Assembly: GCF_012726265.1 (NCBI RefSeq)
Contig: NZ_JAASAG010000007.1
Span: forward strand, 248,001-312,000
Source of the DNA: Streptomyces sp. HNM0575
GTDB lineage: Bacteria; Actinomycetota; Actinomycetes; Streptomycetales; Streptomycetaceae
Length of the DNA stretch: 64,000 nucleotides
Direction: 5' to 3'
Shown piece by piece: positions 8,633-16,252 of the stretch (the stretch's first letter is position 1; every line of letters starts with the position of its first letter). The notes under the pieces are model-generated. The model saw only the letters and a list, made by a program, of their open reading frames with translations, had not been told where the DNA came from and searched no databases. The translations under genes and the position numbers were made by a program.

Positions 8633-8651
8633 TGAGGAGGCCCTAACCTAC
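8633..8651 (-). promoter_or_regulatory. Iron-box-like operator (DmdR/IdeR type)
   Basis: The 19-mer on the plus strand, TGAGGAGGCCCTAACCTAC, matches the palindromic actinobacterial iron box (TTAGGTTAG..CTAACCTAA) at 12 of 19 positions, with the CCTAACCTA half nearly perfect. It lies 85 bp before the decarboxylase start, where DmdR1 sites sit before desA in known streptomycetes. This implies repression in iron excess. Only one half-site is strong, so it needs a binding test. Confidence 0.5.
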
Positions 8652-8730
8652 GTGCGTACGGCGTCAGTTGATCTCGTTACCGGTCCGGTTCGCCCGAAGG
8701 GGTGATCGGGGATGACCGCGGAAAGTTCAG

Positions 8731-8775
8731 CGGGCTTCCCGGGGCCCGCTCGTGGTGCTCGCCCCGGGAAGCCCG
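8731..8775. terminator. Hairpin terminator after the beta-helix gene
   Basis: A perfect 14-bp stem (CGGGCTTCCCGGGG / CCCCGGGAAGCCCG) with a 17-nt loop, placed 68 bp past the stop of the minus-strand beta-helix gene and before the iron box of the next operon. No T run follows, as is common in high-GC actinomycetes. Confidence 0.75.
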
Positions 8776-8842
8776 CCTGCACCGGTGCGCGTCAGCACCG
8801 GTGCGCGCGAGCGGCGCCGCCCAACGCCGCCCGGCGTCCCTG

Positions 8843-10696
8843 TCACGGGTAGGACGTCACCGTCGCGACCTGGCTGTCGCCGTTGGCCGGTCCGCCCGTG
8901 TTGTTGACGACGTGAGCGATCGTGCCCTTGCCGCCGAGCGACACCGACGTCATGTGCTGCAACTTCACGCCCTCCGCCTGCGGCACCTCGAACGAACGGT
9001 CCGCGACGACGGAGTTGTTGACGTCGAAGAAGCAGTAACTGCCCAACCCGAAGGCCTGGTGCTCCTTGACGGACTTGTCGACCTTGTAGGCCGCGTAGCC
9101 ACGCGTGTCGCCGTTCATCCAGGCGTCCTGGTCCGGCGGGTCGTAGGGCATCTCGTTCTGGAAGAAGTACGTGCGGCCGCGCTCGCCGTTCCAGACCACC
9201 TGGTACTTCTTGTAGTGCTCCGCGAACAGCCCGTACGCCGTCACGTCGCTGCCGTTGACGATCAGCCCGGTGTCGGCCGGGTTGGTGTCCCAGCCGACGC
9301 CGTCGCCGTGGTCGGCGCGCCACAGCCACAGATGGTCGGCGATGACGTGGGAGCTGTTGATGACGAGGCTGGTCTCCGACTTGGCCGCGCCCGCCCCGCC
9401 GATGCGCACGAACACGTCGTGCAGCGACGTCGGATTGGCGGAGTGGTCCGCGTCGGCGCCCTTCGGGCCGACCTCGATCAGCGTGGGCGAGTTCTCCTTG
9501 CCCGCCTCGACGAGGAAGCCCGCGAGCTTCACCCCGTCCACGTCCGCGACCTTCAGCACGGCGTGGCCGCCCTTCGGCGTGAGCGTGGCCAGGCCCAGGC
9601 CCAGTACGACCGTGTTCTTCTTCGTGACCGCCAGCGGCTCGTCCAGCTCGTAGATCCCCGGCGTCAGCAGCAGGTGCTTGCCGTCCTTGAGCGCCGAGTT
9701 CAGCTCGGACGCCGTGTCGCCGGCCTTCGCGATGCGGAAGCCGTCCAGCGGCAGCGACTCGCCCTTCGGGGCGCCGCCCGACCAGCTCGCGCCGGTCGCG
9801 TCCTCACGCACCGCGGGCACGAACACCTGGTAGGCGCCGTCCTTGTCGACGTACAGGAACGGCTTCTCCCGCACCTTCGGCGCCGACTCGACGGTCGTGT
9901 TCGGGGGCTTGGGGAAGCCGTCGCCGCCCGGGGCGTTCTTCGCGCCCACGAAGACCATGTTCCAGTTGGAGCCCTCCCAGCTGTCCCACTCGGTGTTGCG
10001 CGAGAGCCACTGCTGCTGCGTGCCCGAGCGCACCTGACCGTCCACCACGGTGTCCGCCATCAGACCGCCGCTGGACCAGCCGCCGTCGTCCAGTTCCAGA
10101 TCGCCCTTCACATGCATGCGGCGGTACGGGGCGGCCTGCGAGACCGCCCAGCGGTCCTTGCCGCCCTTCGGCGTCACCGCGATGCCCTCGGCCGAACGCC
10201 AGAAGTTCTGCGTGGCGTTGCCGTCGAACCAGTCCGCCTCCGCGTGCACCGCGCCCGAGACCTTCACATCGTCCGGGGTCAGGCCGAGACCTGCGACCTG
10301 GGTGAAGAAGCCGACGTTCACATCGGCCTCGTACGAGCCCGGCTTGAACAGGAAGGCGTGCCGCGCCTTGCCGAACTGGGCCTTCTCCTGGTCCTTGAAG
10401 ACGGAGTCGACCTTCGCCTGGATGTCCTTCGCGGAGGTGTCCGGGCCGAACACGGACACGTTCGGGCCGAAATCGGGCTCCGCGGCCGACGCACCGGAAC
10501 GGCCCGTGAGGCCGAACGCGGAAGCGGCCTTGGGCGCGGCGGCCAGGCCGACTCCGCCCAGTCCGGCGGCGGCGAGCGTCGCGAGCACCGTGCGGCGGCG
10601 GACCACCGGGCGGGACGGCGGTGCGGAGGCGTCGGTGGTGAGCGGCTTACTGCCGGACTCACCGACGCCGTTGGGCGACTGGGGTGTGGGGGACAT
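8843..10696 (-). CDS. Tat-exported right-handed beta-helix (pectate-lyase-like fold) protein
   Basis: 617 residues with a twin-Arg signal: VVRRRTVLATLAAAGLGG at residues 31-48 and a cleavage region APKAASAFG. The mature part has beta-helix segments such as FLFKPGSYEADVNVGFFTQ, LLLTPGIYELDEPLAVTKKN, TVVLGLGLATLTPKGGHAV and SLVINSSHVIADHLWLWRAD, typical of single-stranded beta-helix hydrolases or lyases. As I recall, close homologues carry labels such as adenylyl cyclase or coagulation factor 5/8 domain, which nothing here supports. The substrate is probably an extracellular polysaccharide (inference). The upstream region is unusually AT-rich and holds operator-like repeats. It is monocistronic with a strong terminator. 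Confidence 0.8.
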   Translation of the reverse strand: MSPTPQSPNGVGESGSKPLTTDASAPPSRPVVRRRTVLATLAAAGLGGVGLAAAPKAASAFGLTGRSGASAAEPDFGPNVSVFGPDTSAKDIQAKVDSVFKDQEKAQFGKARHAFLFKPGSYEADVNVGFFTQVAGLGLTPDDVKVSGAVHAEADWFDGNATQNFWRSAEGIAVTPKGGKDRWAVSQAAPYRRMHVKGDLELDDGGWSSGGLMADTVVDGQVRSGTQQQWLSRNTEWDSWEGSNWNMVFVGAKNAPGGDGFPKPPNTTVESAPKVREKPFLYVDKDGAYQVFVPAVREDATGASWSGGAPKGESLPLDGFRIAKAGDTASELNSALKDGKHLLLTPGIYELDEPLAVTKKNTVVLGLGLATLTPKGGHAVLKVADVDGVKLAGFLVEAGKENSPTLIEVGPKGADADHSANPTSLHDVFVRIGGAGAAKSETSLVINSSHVIADHLWLWRADHGDGVGWDTNPADTGLIVNGSDVTAYGLFAEHYKKYQVVWNGERGRTYFFQNEMPYDPPDQDAWMNGDTRGYAAYKVDKSVKEHQAFGLGSYCFFDVNNSVVADRSFEVPQAEGVKLQHMTSVSLGGKGTIAHVVNNTGGPANGDSQVATVTSYP

Positions 10697-10748
10697 GGGG
10701 GGTCCAACTCCTCGACGATGTCAGGACGGTGAGAGGACCGTAGGCCTG

Positions 10749-10784
10749 GACCAATCGTTGGTCAAGACTAAAGTTAAGACTTGA
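10749..10784 (-). promoter_or_regulatory. Operator-like repeats upstream of the secreted beta-helix gene
   Basis: GACCAA-TCG-TTGGTC (10749-10763) is a 15-bp inverted repeat. Directly next to it AAGACT occurs twice (10765-10770, 10777-10782), separated by AAAGTT. The block is much more AT-rich than its surroundings and lies 53-88 bp before the start codon, where a promoter and operator are expected. The regulator is unknown. Confidence 0.45.
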
Positions 10785-10820
10785 GAAAAGTGCGGCGGAC
10801 GCCACACTCCCAGGCACGCG

Positions 10821-10854
10821 AACTGCCCGAACGGGCAGCCCGGAGAGGGCAGTT
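10821..10854. terminator. Possible pepN terminator with two alternative stems
   Basis: AACTGCCC (10821-10828) can pair with GGGCAG (10833-10838) or, over eight bases, with GGGCAGTT (10847-10854). It lies about 76 bp beyond the pepN stop on the minus strand. Confidence 0.4.
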
Positions 10855-10929
10855 CCCCCTCCCCCCGCCGAAGCCCGGCGACCCGGGCGAGGAGGCCCCG
10901 CCCGCACACCCTCGGCCGGCACGCGCCCC

Positions 10930-13509
10930 TCAGCCCGCACGCCCCCGCACCCGCAGCGCACGCCGCAGATCATCCAGCTCGTCCACCAACTCCCGCCGCA
11001 ACGCAGGCGTCACACCCTCCCCCTCCACACACTCCAGCCCACGCTCCAGCACCGACGCCTCGACGACCGTACGAGGAAACGCCCTCCGCCCCACGATCGA
11101 CGCCACCGCAGCACCACGCCGCGCAGCCACCCCCACCGCATCCGCGAAATACCGCTCCGCGAAACCACCCCCGGCCAGCAACTCCCCCTGCTCCGGCTGC
11201 CAGAAGCCCTCAGCCGTCGCCCGCAGCAGATAGTTCGACAGCACGTCGGAGAAGAACATCGCCTCCCACGCCGCCTCCTTGCCGACCGCATCCGGCAACG
11301 CCGCCCGGCACCGCGCCGCACCCTCCTCACCGGCAGCACCCGGATCCGCCGCCAGCTCCGCATCGATCTCCGCACCGCCCACCGCACCCAGCACCGACAG
11401 ACGCAGCAACAACCGCCACCGCAACTCCGCATCCAGCACCGGGCCTCCCGGCACCGCCCCCGCAGCACGCCAGGCGAGCAACTCCCCGGGATCCGACGCG
11501 CAGTCCACGAACCGGCGCACCGCCGTCAACCGCAGCCCGTCCCCGTCCACCCCCGCCACAGAGCCCGGCCCTGGCCCAGACGCCGACCCCGCCACAGACC
11601 CCGGCGCCGGACCCCCGCCCGCCATCAACTCACGGCACACACCCGCCAACGACTCCAGCGCCCCACCACGCCGCCCCACCGGCAGATAACGGTCCACCAC
11701 CACATCACGCGCGAACCCCAGCACACCCTCCACCACCGCAACCTCCGGCTCGGCCACGGCATGATCACGCACCGCCTCCAGAAACTCCCCCGGCGGCAAC
11801 TCCCCGTCCCGCACCATGTCCCGCGCCGCGCCCCACACCACCGCACGCGACAACGCATCAGGAAGACCCGACAACGCCCCCCGCACCGTCCCCCACGAAA
11901 CCCCGTCCAGCCGCACCTTCGAATACGTCAGATCCCCGTCGTTCACCAACAGCAGATCAGGCCGCGGACCCCCGGCCACCACCACCGACTCCGCCTCGTC
12001 CGCCCCCACATCACGAGCCACCCGCTCCCGCAACACCAGCCGCCCGCGCTCCGCCGGCGCCACATCGTAAAGACCCAGCTCCAAACGGTGCGGACGGCTC
12101 CCCTCATGCCCCAGCGCCACCGACCACTGCCCACTGCCCTCCGACACCCGCGCCGAAAGAACATCCACCCCCGACGAACGCAGCCAGCGCTCCGCCCAGC
12201 CCTGCACATCACGATCCGACGACTCCGCCAGCGCCCCCACGAAATCCGCCAGCGACGCATTGCCGAAACGATGCCGCGTCAAATGCCTGTTGACCCCCGC
12301 CAGGAAATCCTTCTCACCCAGCCACGCCACCAACTGACGCAGCACCGACGCACCCTTCGCATAAGAGATCCCATCGAAATTCAGCAACGCCGAAGCCGTG
12401 TCCCGCACCGACCCCGGCCCCGGAGCCACCGGATGAGTCGACGGCCGCTGATCCGCGTCATAACCCCACCCCTTGCGCTGCACCGCGAAATCCGTCCACA
12501 TCCCCGAAAAACGCGTCGCATCACCCAACGCCCAGTACCCCACGAACTCCGCGAACGACTCGTTCAGCCAGATGTCGTCCCACCACCGCAGCGTCACCAG
12601 ATCCCCGAACCACATGTGCGCCATCTCATGCGCCACCGTCACACCGCGCGAACGCCGCTGAAGCTCCGTCACCGCCCCGCGGAACACATACGTGTCCGCC
12701 AACGTCACGAGCCCCGGATTCTCCATCGCCCCCGCGTTGAACTCCGGCACGAACGCCTGGTCATAGGAGTCGAACGGATACGGCTCGTCGAACAACTCGT
12801 GATAGCGGTCGAAACACCTCCGCGTCACCTCCAGCAGCTCCCCGGCATCCGCATCGAGCGACTCCGCCAGCGAACGACGCACATGCAGACCGAACGGCAA
12901 CCCCGCATGCTCCGTACGCACCGAGTGATACGGCCCCGCCACCACCGCCACCATGTACGTACTCACCCGCCGCGTCGGCGCACACACCCAACGCCCCGGA
13001 CCCGCCTTCCGCGCCACCCCGTTCCCCAGCACCGTCCACTCGTCCGGCGCCGACACCGAAACCTCGAACACCGCCTTCAGATCGGGCTGATCGAAACACG
13101 CGAAGACCAGCGGCGCGTTCGCCAGAAAGCACATCGAATACAGATACACGCGCCCGTCGGCCGGATCCGTGAACCGGTGCATCCCCTCACCGACCCGCGA
13201 AAACCCCATCCGCGCCTCGACACGCAGCTCATGAACCCCCTCCGCCAGACCCCGCAGCCACAACCGCCCGTCCGCGAACGCAGCCCCCGTATCCAACGCC
13301 ACCCCGTCCAGCTGAGCCCCCAGAAGCTCCGCCGGACGCACCTCCACGAACGAATCCGCACCGCCGCGCCCCTCCTTCACGGAGAAGCGCACGGTCGACA
13401 CCGACCCGAACACCTCCTCGCCGCACGTCAGATCGAGATCGACGGCATACCGCTCCACATCGAGAAGCCCGGCCCGGATCTGCGCCTCGTCGCGCGTCAG
13501 TGATGGCAT
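10930..13509 (-). CDS. pepN: Aminopeptidase N (M1 family)
   Basis: Zinc aminopeptidase that trims N-terminal residues from peptides, cytoplasmic. The M1 marks are intact: FNAGAMENPGLVTL (substrate-binding exopeptidase motif, near residue 260), then HEMAHMWFGDLV with the third zinc ligand in NESFAEF, and a catalytic Tyr region (ISYAKGASVLRQ). At 859 residues it has usual length. The ATG at 13509 is preferred over 13518 because GGGAG lies only one base before the latter. Codon use is odd for this window: many G- and T-ended codons (GCG, GGT, CGT, TTG, GAT) instead of C-ended ones, so the plus strand over this gene is strikingly C-rich. Confidence 0.96.
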   Translation of the reverse strand: MPSLTRDEAQIRAGLLDVERYAVDLDLTCGEEVFGSVSTVRFSVKEGRGGADSFVEVRPAELLGAQLDGVALDTGAAFADGRLWLRGLAEGVHELRVEARMGFSRVGEGMHRFTDPADGRVYLYSMCFLANAPLVFACFDQPDLKAVFEVSVSAPDEWTVLGNGVARKAGPGRWVCAPTRRVSTYMVAVVAGPYHSVRTEHAGLPFGLHVRRSLAESLDADAGELLEVTRRCFDRYHELFDEPYPFDSYDQAFVPEFNAGAMENPGLVTLADTYVFRGAVTELQRRSRGVTVAHEMAHMWFGDLVTLRWWDDIWLNESFAEFVGYWALGDATRFSGMWTDFAVQRKGWGYDADQRPSTHPVAPGPGSVRDTASALLNFDGISYAKGASVLRQLVAWLGEKDFLAGVNRHLTRHRFGNASLADFVGALAESSDRDVQGWAERWLRSSGVDVLSARVSEGSGQWSVALGHEGSRPHRLELGLYDVAPAERGRLVLRERVARDVGADEAESVVVAGGPRPDLLLVNDGDLTYSKVRLDGVSWGTVRGALSGLPDALSRAVVWGAARDMVRDGELPPGEFLEAVRDHAVAEPEVAVVEGVLGFARDVVVDRYLPVGRRGGALESLAGVCRELMAGGGPAPGSVAGSASGPGPGSVAGVDGDGLRLTAVRRFVDCASDPGELLAWRAAGAVPGGPVLDAELRWRLLLRLSVLGAVGGAEIDAELAADPGAAGEEGAARCRAALPDAVGKEAAWEAMFFSDVLSNYLLRATAEGFWQPEQGELLAGGGFAERYFADAVGVAARRGAAVASIVGRRAFPRTVVEASVLERGLECVEGEGVTPALRRELVDELDDLRRALRVRGRAG

Positions 13510-13569
13510 GCGCGCCATGCTCCCGCAGCCGGCGCGACGCCCGCACCGGAGTAAGAGGGGAGCAACGGC

Positions 13570-14340
13570 TCAGTATTTGGCCCCGACGTGCGCGTCCATC
13601 AACGCGACGGACGCACGGCGGGCGACGGAGATGTTCAGCGGTTCGCAGTCGCGGGCCAGGGTGGACCACTCGACGCCGACCGCGTCCAGCGCGTCGGTGT
13701 AGATCCGTCTGATGTCGCCGGACTTGTTGGTGAAGAAGTACCGCGGATACTCATAGCGCTTGCGCCTGCCCGCCACCATGCGCGTCGTCCAGTTGACGAT
13801 GCGGCATCCGTCGGAGTGGACGAGCCCGCGAACGAGGTCCCAGGGATGCAGATCGGCTATCTCCTGCTGCCAGTTCCGGAGCCGGATGCGCCTCTCGTGC
13901 TTTCTGCCGGGTCCGTGCTGGGGGAAGAGACACGGCCAGTGCGGGTTGTAGGCCGTGACCATGACGCAGCCCTGCGCCCGGACGCGGAAGACCTTGTTGC
14001 AAGGACGGACTCTCTTCACGGCACGTGCGCACTCCTCGATGAGCCCGGGCCAGGAGTTGGAGCACGCGATGCGCAGGGAGTAGGTCCGTGCGAGGCGGCT
14101 GACGCAGCCGTCGCCGAGGTAAAGGCCCAGCAGATAGGCGTAGTTGGGGGCGTCCGGCGGAGGCGCGGGGACGAGCGCGCATCTGGAGCACTCAGCGGCG
14201 CCGGGGCGTACCGGAAGGAGCCGGGTCTGCCAGGAGCGGATCGCCGCGCGAGAGATGCCCGTCTGCCTGCTCACCGAGTTGAGGCTGCGCCCCTGAGCGA
14301 CGAGAGCCAGGGCCTGCCTGCGGATCGTGATGTCGTACAT
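13570..14340 (-). CDS. HTH protein with LAGLIDADG homing-endonuclease-like domain
   Basis: About 256 residues. The N-terminus is a Hin/resolvase-like HTH (RRQALALVAQGRSLNSVSRQ, then TGISRAAIRSWQTR), followed by a CSRC half zinc finger near residue 50. The rest carries two LAGLIDADG-type helices, YAYLLGLYLGDGCVS and WDLVRGLVHSDGCRIVN, each with its catalytic-type Asp, and the later FFTNKSGDIRRIYTDALDAV. This is the pseudo-dimeric layout of homing-endonuclease-derived proteins. It could be a nuclease or a domesticated regulator. The ATG at 14340 is used; the frame stays open back through the neighbouring tRNA, which cannot be coding. It sits 110 bp 3' of the tRNA on the same strand. Confidence 0.75.
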   Translation of the reverse strand: MYDITIRRQALALVAQGRSLNSVSRQTGISRAAIRSWQTRLLPVRPGAAECSRCALVPAPPPDAPNYAYLLGLYLGDGCVSRLARTYSLRIACSNSWPGLIEECARAVKRVRPCNKVFRVRAQGCVMVTAYNPHWPCLFPQHGPGRKHERRIRLRNWQQEIADLHPWDLVRGLVHSDGCRIVNWTTRMVAGRRKRYEYPRYFFTNKSGDIRRIYTDALDAVGVEWSTLARDCEPLNISVARRASVALMDAHVGAKY

Positions 14341-14413
14341 GAACGCGAGCTTCGCGAGCGCATGTAGGACGGGCAGGAAATCGAGGCTGCGTTCCCACGC
14401 GTGAGCGAAGATC

Positions 14414-14425
14414 AGCGATATCGCT
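14414..14425. other. 12-bp perfect palindrome between tRNA and HTH/LAGLIDADG gene
   Basis: AGCGATATCGCT lies 25 bp past the tRNA 3' end and 73 bp before the start of the HTH/LAGLIDADG gene. It may be a tRNA terminator, an operator of that gene or a target site. The choice cannot be made from sequence. Confidence 0.45.
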
Positions 14426-14450
14426 TGCAACCTAAGATTTGAAGGTGAAG

Positions 14451-14523
14451 TGCCCCGGGTCGGATTCGAACCGACACTGTATGGGTTTTGAATCCATCGA
14501 CTCTGCCGTTGGTCTACCGGGGC
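14451..14523 (-). tRNA. tRNA with CAA anticodon (Leu by codon, but class I body)
   Basis: 73 nt, folding as a full cloverleaf: acceptor GCCCCGG/CCGGGGC with discriminator A73, a D arm GAC..GTC, anticodon stem ATGGA/CCCAT around the loop TTCAAAA, a 5-nt variable loop ACAGT, and T arm GTCGG-TTCGAAT-CCGAC. The anticodon is CAA, which reads UUG (Leu). Leu tRNAs normally have a long variable arm, which is absent here, and the anticodon stem ends in an A31-C39 mismatch. CCA is not encoded. It may be a Leu tRNA by label only, a specialised tRNA or a decayed one. The PdtaR gene starts about 100 bp away on the other strand. Confidence 0.85.
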
Positions 14524-14543
14524 GAAGCGCAAATCGAAGGTTC

Positions 14544-14568
14544 GCGACCACCTGCTGTGCGACCACCT
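14544..14568. repeat. Direct repeat GCGACCACCT, period 15
   Basis: GCGACCACCT occurs at 14544-14553 and 14559-14568, in the gap between the divergent tRNA and pdtaR genes. It could be a regulator site for either. Confidence 0.4.
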
Positions 14569-14621
14569 TACAGGACCCCGGTACCCTCGTACCTCCCACC
14601 TGTGCGGAAACGAGGAGCCCA

Positions 14622-15341
14622 GTGAGCACCGCGGACATCCCCGAGCCCGAGAACTCCGACGCCGGCGCCCCCGGTGCCGACGAGGTCGCGCACGTGCCGC
14701 CGCTGACCACGCGTGTGGTGATCGCGGAGGACGAGGCGCTGATCCGGATGGATCTCAAGGAGATGCTGGAGGAGGAGGGCTACTCGGTCGTCGGTGAGGC
14801 CGGTGACGGGCGGCGCGCGGTGGAGCTGGCGCGTGAGCACCGTCCGGATCTGTGCATCTTCGATGTGAAGATGCCGGTGCTGGACGGGATCTCGGCGGCG
14901 GAGAAGGTCGCGGAGGAGAGCATCGCGCCGGTGCTGATGCTGACTGCCTTCTCGCAGCGTGAGCTGGTGGAGCGGGCGCGGGACGCGGGCGCGATGGCGT
15001 ATCTGGTGAAGCCGTTCAGCAAGAGCGACGTGGTGCCGGCGATCGAGATGGCGGTGTCGCGGTTCACGGAGCTGCGTGCGCTGGAGAAGGAGGTCGCGGA
15101 TCTCTCCCAGCGGCTGGAGACGCGGAAGTTGGTGGACCGGGCGAAGAGCGTGCTTCAGACGCAGTACGGGCTGACGGAGCCGGCTGCGTTCCGGTGGATA
15201 CAGAAGACGTCGATGGACCGGCGGTTGTCGATGCAGCAGGTCGCGGAGGCCGTGATCGCCGACGGCGAGGAGCGCAAGCAGCAGAAGGCGCAGGGCCGGA
15301 AGGACCAGCAGGGGGCACGGAAGGATCAGCAGGGCGAATAG
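14622..15341 (+). CDS. pdtaR: ANTAR-domain response regulator PdtaR
   Basis: A 239-residue two-component response regulator whose output binds RNA and prevents termination. The receiver domain (about 28-150) has the acidic pair in VVIAEDEALIRMD, the phospho-acceptor Asp in LCIFDVKMPVLDG, the Thr in LMLTAFSQRE and the Lys in AYLVKPFSKSD. The ANTAR domain (about 155-215) follows with the conserved AKSVLQTQYGLTEPAAFRWI and SMDRRLSMQQVAEAV. The GTG at 14622 is chosen because GAGGAG precedes it; the upstream frame runs through the tRNA. The Gln/Lys-rich tail (KDQQGARKDQQGE) is disordered. The partner kinase PdtaS is not in this window. Confidence 0.95.
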   Translation: MSTADIPEPENSDAGAPGADEVAHVPPLTTRVVIAEDEALIRMDLKEMLEEEGYSVVGEAGDGRRAVELAREHRPDLCIFDVKMPVLDGISAAEKVAEESIAPVLMLTAFSQRELVERARDAGAMAYLVKPFSKSDVVPAIEMAVSRFTELRALEKEVADLSQRLETRKLVDRAKSVLQTQYGLTEPAAFRWIQKTSMDRRLSMQQVAEAVIADGEERKQQKAQGRKDQQGARKDQQGE

Positions 15342-15434
15342 GGCCGGCGCAGCGGGCCCGGTCGGTGGGAGCAGCGCCGCGGGCAGCAGGGCCGGGCAAC
15401 GTACGAGCCGGGCCGGGCAGGGCCGGGCAACGTG

Positions 15435-15471
15435 CGAAGGGGCCGCCTCTCACCGAGGGGCGGCCCCTTCG
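15435..15471. terminator. Bidirectional terminator between pdtaR and livF
   Basis: A 13-bp perfect stem CGAAGGGGCCGCC / GGCGGCCCCTTCG with an 11-nt loop, placed between two convergent genes. Confidence 0.8.
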
Positions 15472-15540
15472 TGTCCGGTTCGTGTCCGGTTCGTGTCCGG
15501 TCCCGTTCGTGTCCGGTCCGGCTCGTGTCCGGCCCGGTTC
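15471..15540. repeat. GTGTCCGGTTC tandem repeat
   Basis: Five copies of GTGTCCGG followed by TTC or a variant start at 15471, 15482, 15493, 15509 and 15525. The last copy reaches the livF stop codon. Spacing changes from 11 to 16 bp, so this is slippage-type sequence and not a CRISPR array. Confidence 0.85.
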
Positions 15541-16252
15541 AGTCCTCGCCGAGGTAGGCCTTGCGTACGGACTCGTCGTGCATGAGCTCCTGGCCGGTGC
15601 CGGAGAGGGCGATGGTGCCGATCTCCATGACGTGGCCGTGGTCGGCGAGGGAGAGCGCGGCCTGGGCGTTCTGTTCGACGAGGAGGATCGTCGTGCCCTG
15701 TGCCTTGAGCTCGGTGATGGTCTCCATGATCTTCTGCATCATGATCGGGGAGAGGCCCATGGAGGGTTCGTCGAGCATGAGCAGCTTGGGCTGGGACATC
15801 AGTGCGCGGCCCATGGCGAGCATCTGCTGTTCCCCTCCGGAGAGGGTGCCGGCGGCTTGGCTGCGGCGTTCGCCGAGGATGGGGAAGAGGCTGTAGGCGC
15901 GGTCGATGTCGCGTTGGACGCCTGCCGTGTCTTTGCGCAGGAACGCGCCGAGTTGGAGGTTTTCGGTGATGGTGAGGCGCGGGAAGATGCGGCGGCCTTC
16001 GGGGGAGTGCGCCAGCCCCTTGGCGACGATCTTGTGCGCGCCCATGTCGTTGATCACTTCGCCGTCGAACGTGATCTTTCCGGCGAGGGGTTTGAGCAGG
16101 CCGGAGAGGGTGCGCAGGGTGGTGGTCTTTCCGGCGCCGTTGGTGCCGATGAGGGTGACGACCTGGCCTGCGTCGACGGTGAAGGAGATGCCTTTGACGG
16201 CTTCGATCTTGCCGTAGGCGACGCGGAGGTCTTCGACTTCGAGGAGTGGCAT
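15539..16252 (-). CDS. livF: Branched-chain amino acid ABC transporter ATP-binding protein LivF
   Basis: One of two ATPases that power uptake of Leu/Ile/Val-type amino acids, at the inner face of the membrane. 237 residues with Walker A GTNGAGKTTTLRTLSG (about 35-50), Q-loop region, signature LSGGEQQMLAMGRAL (about 135), Walker B LLMLDEPSMGLSP and the switch His near the end (VEQNAQAALSLADHG). The order with livG next to it and the SPIMMQ segment after Walker B are typical of LivF. Its ATG overlaps the livG stop by one base (16252), so translation is coupled. Last gene of the operon, ending in the terminator shared with pdtaR. Confidence 0.95.
   Translation of the reverse strand: MPLLEVEDLRVAYGKIEAVKGISFTVDAGQVVTLIGTNGAGKTTTLRTLSGLLKPLAGKITFDGEVINDMGAHKIVAKGLAHSPEGRRIFPRLTITENLQLGAFLRKDTAGVQRDIDRAYSLFPILGERRSQAAGTLSGGEQQMLAMGRALMSQPKLLMLDEPSMGLSPIMMQKIMETITELKAQGTTILLVEQNAQAALSLADHGHVMEIGTIALSGTGQELMHDESVRKAYLGED

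Noticed and set aside
8776..8810. Repeated ACCGGTGCGCG as an attachment site
   Set aside because: It is a short self-complementary repeat next to the terminator with no integrase or element boundary.
11761..13503. A 580-codon plus-strand open frame opposite pepN
   Set aside because: Arg/His/Pro-rich antisense frame caused by the G/T-ended codons of pepN; no domain is visible.
14340..14532. N-terminal extension of the HTH/LAGLIDADG protein through the tRNA
   Set aside because: The extension translates the tRNA sequence itself; the ATG at 14340 starts a normal HTH.
15471..15540. Short repeats resembling a CRISPR array
   Set aside because: Units are 8-11 bp, spacing is 11-16 bp with no distinct spacers, and no cas gene lies nearby.
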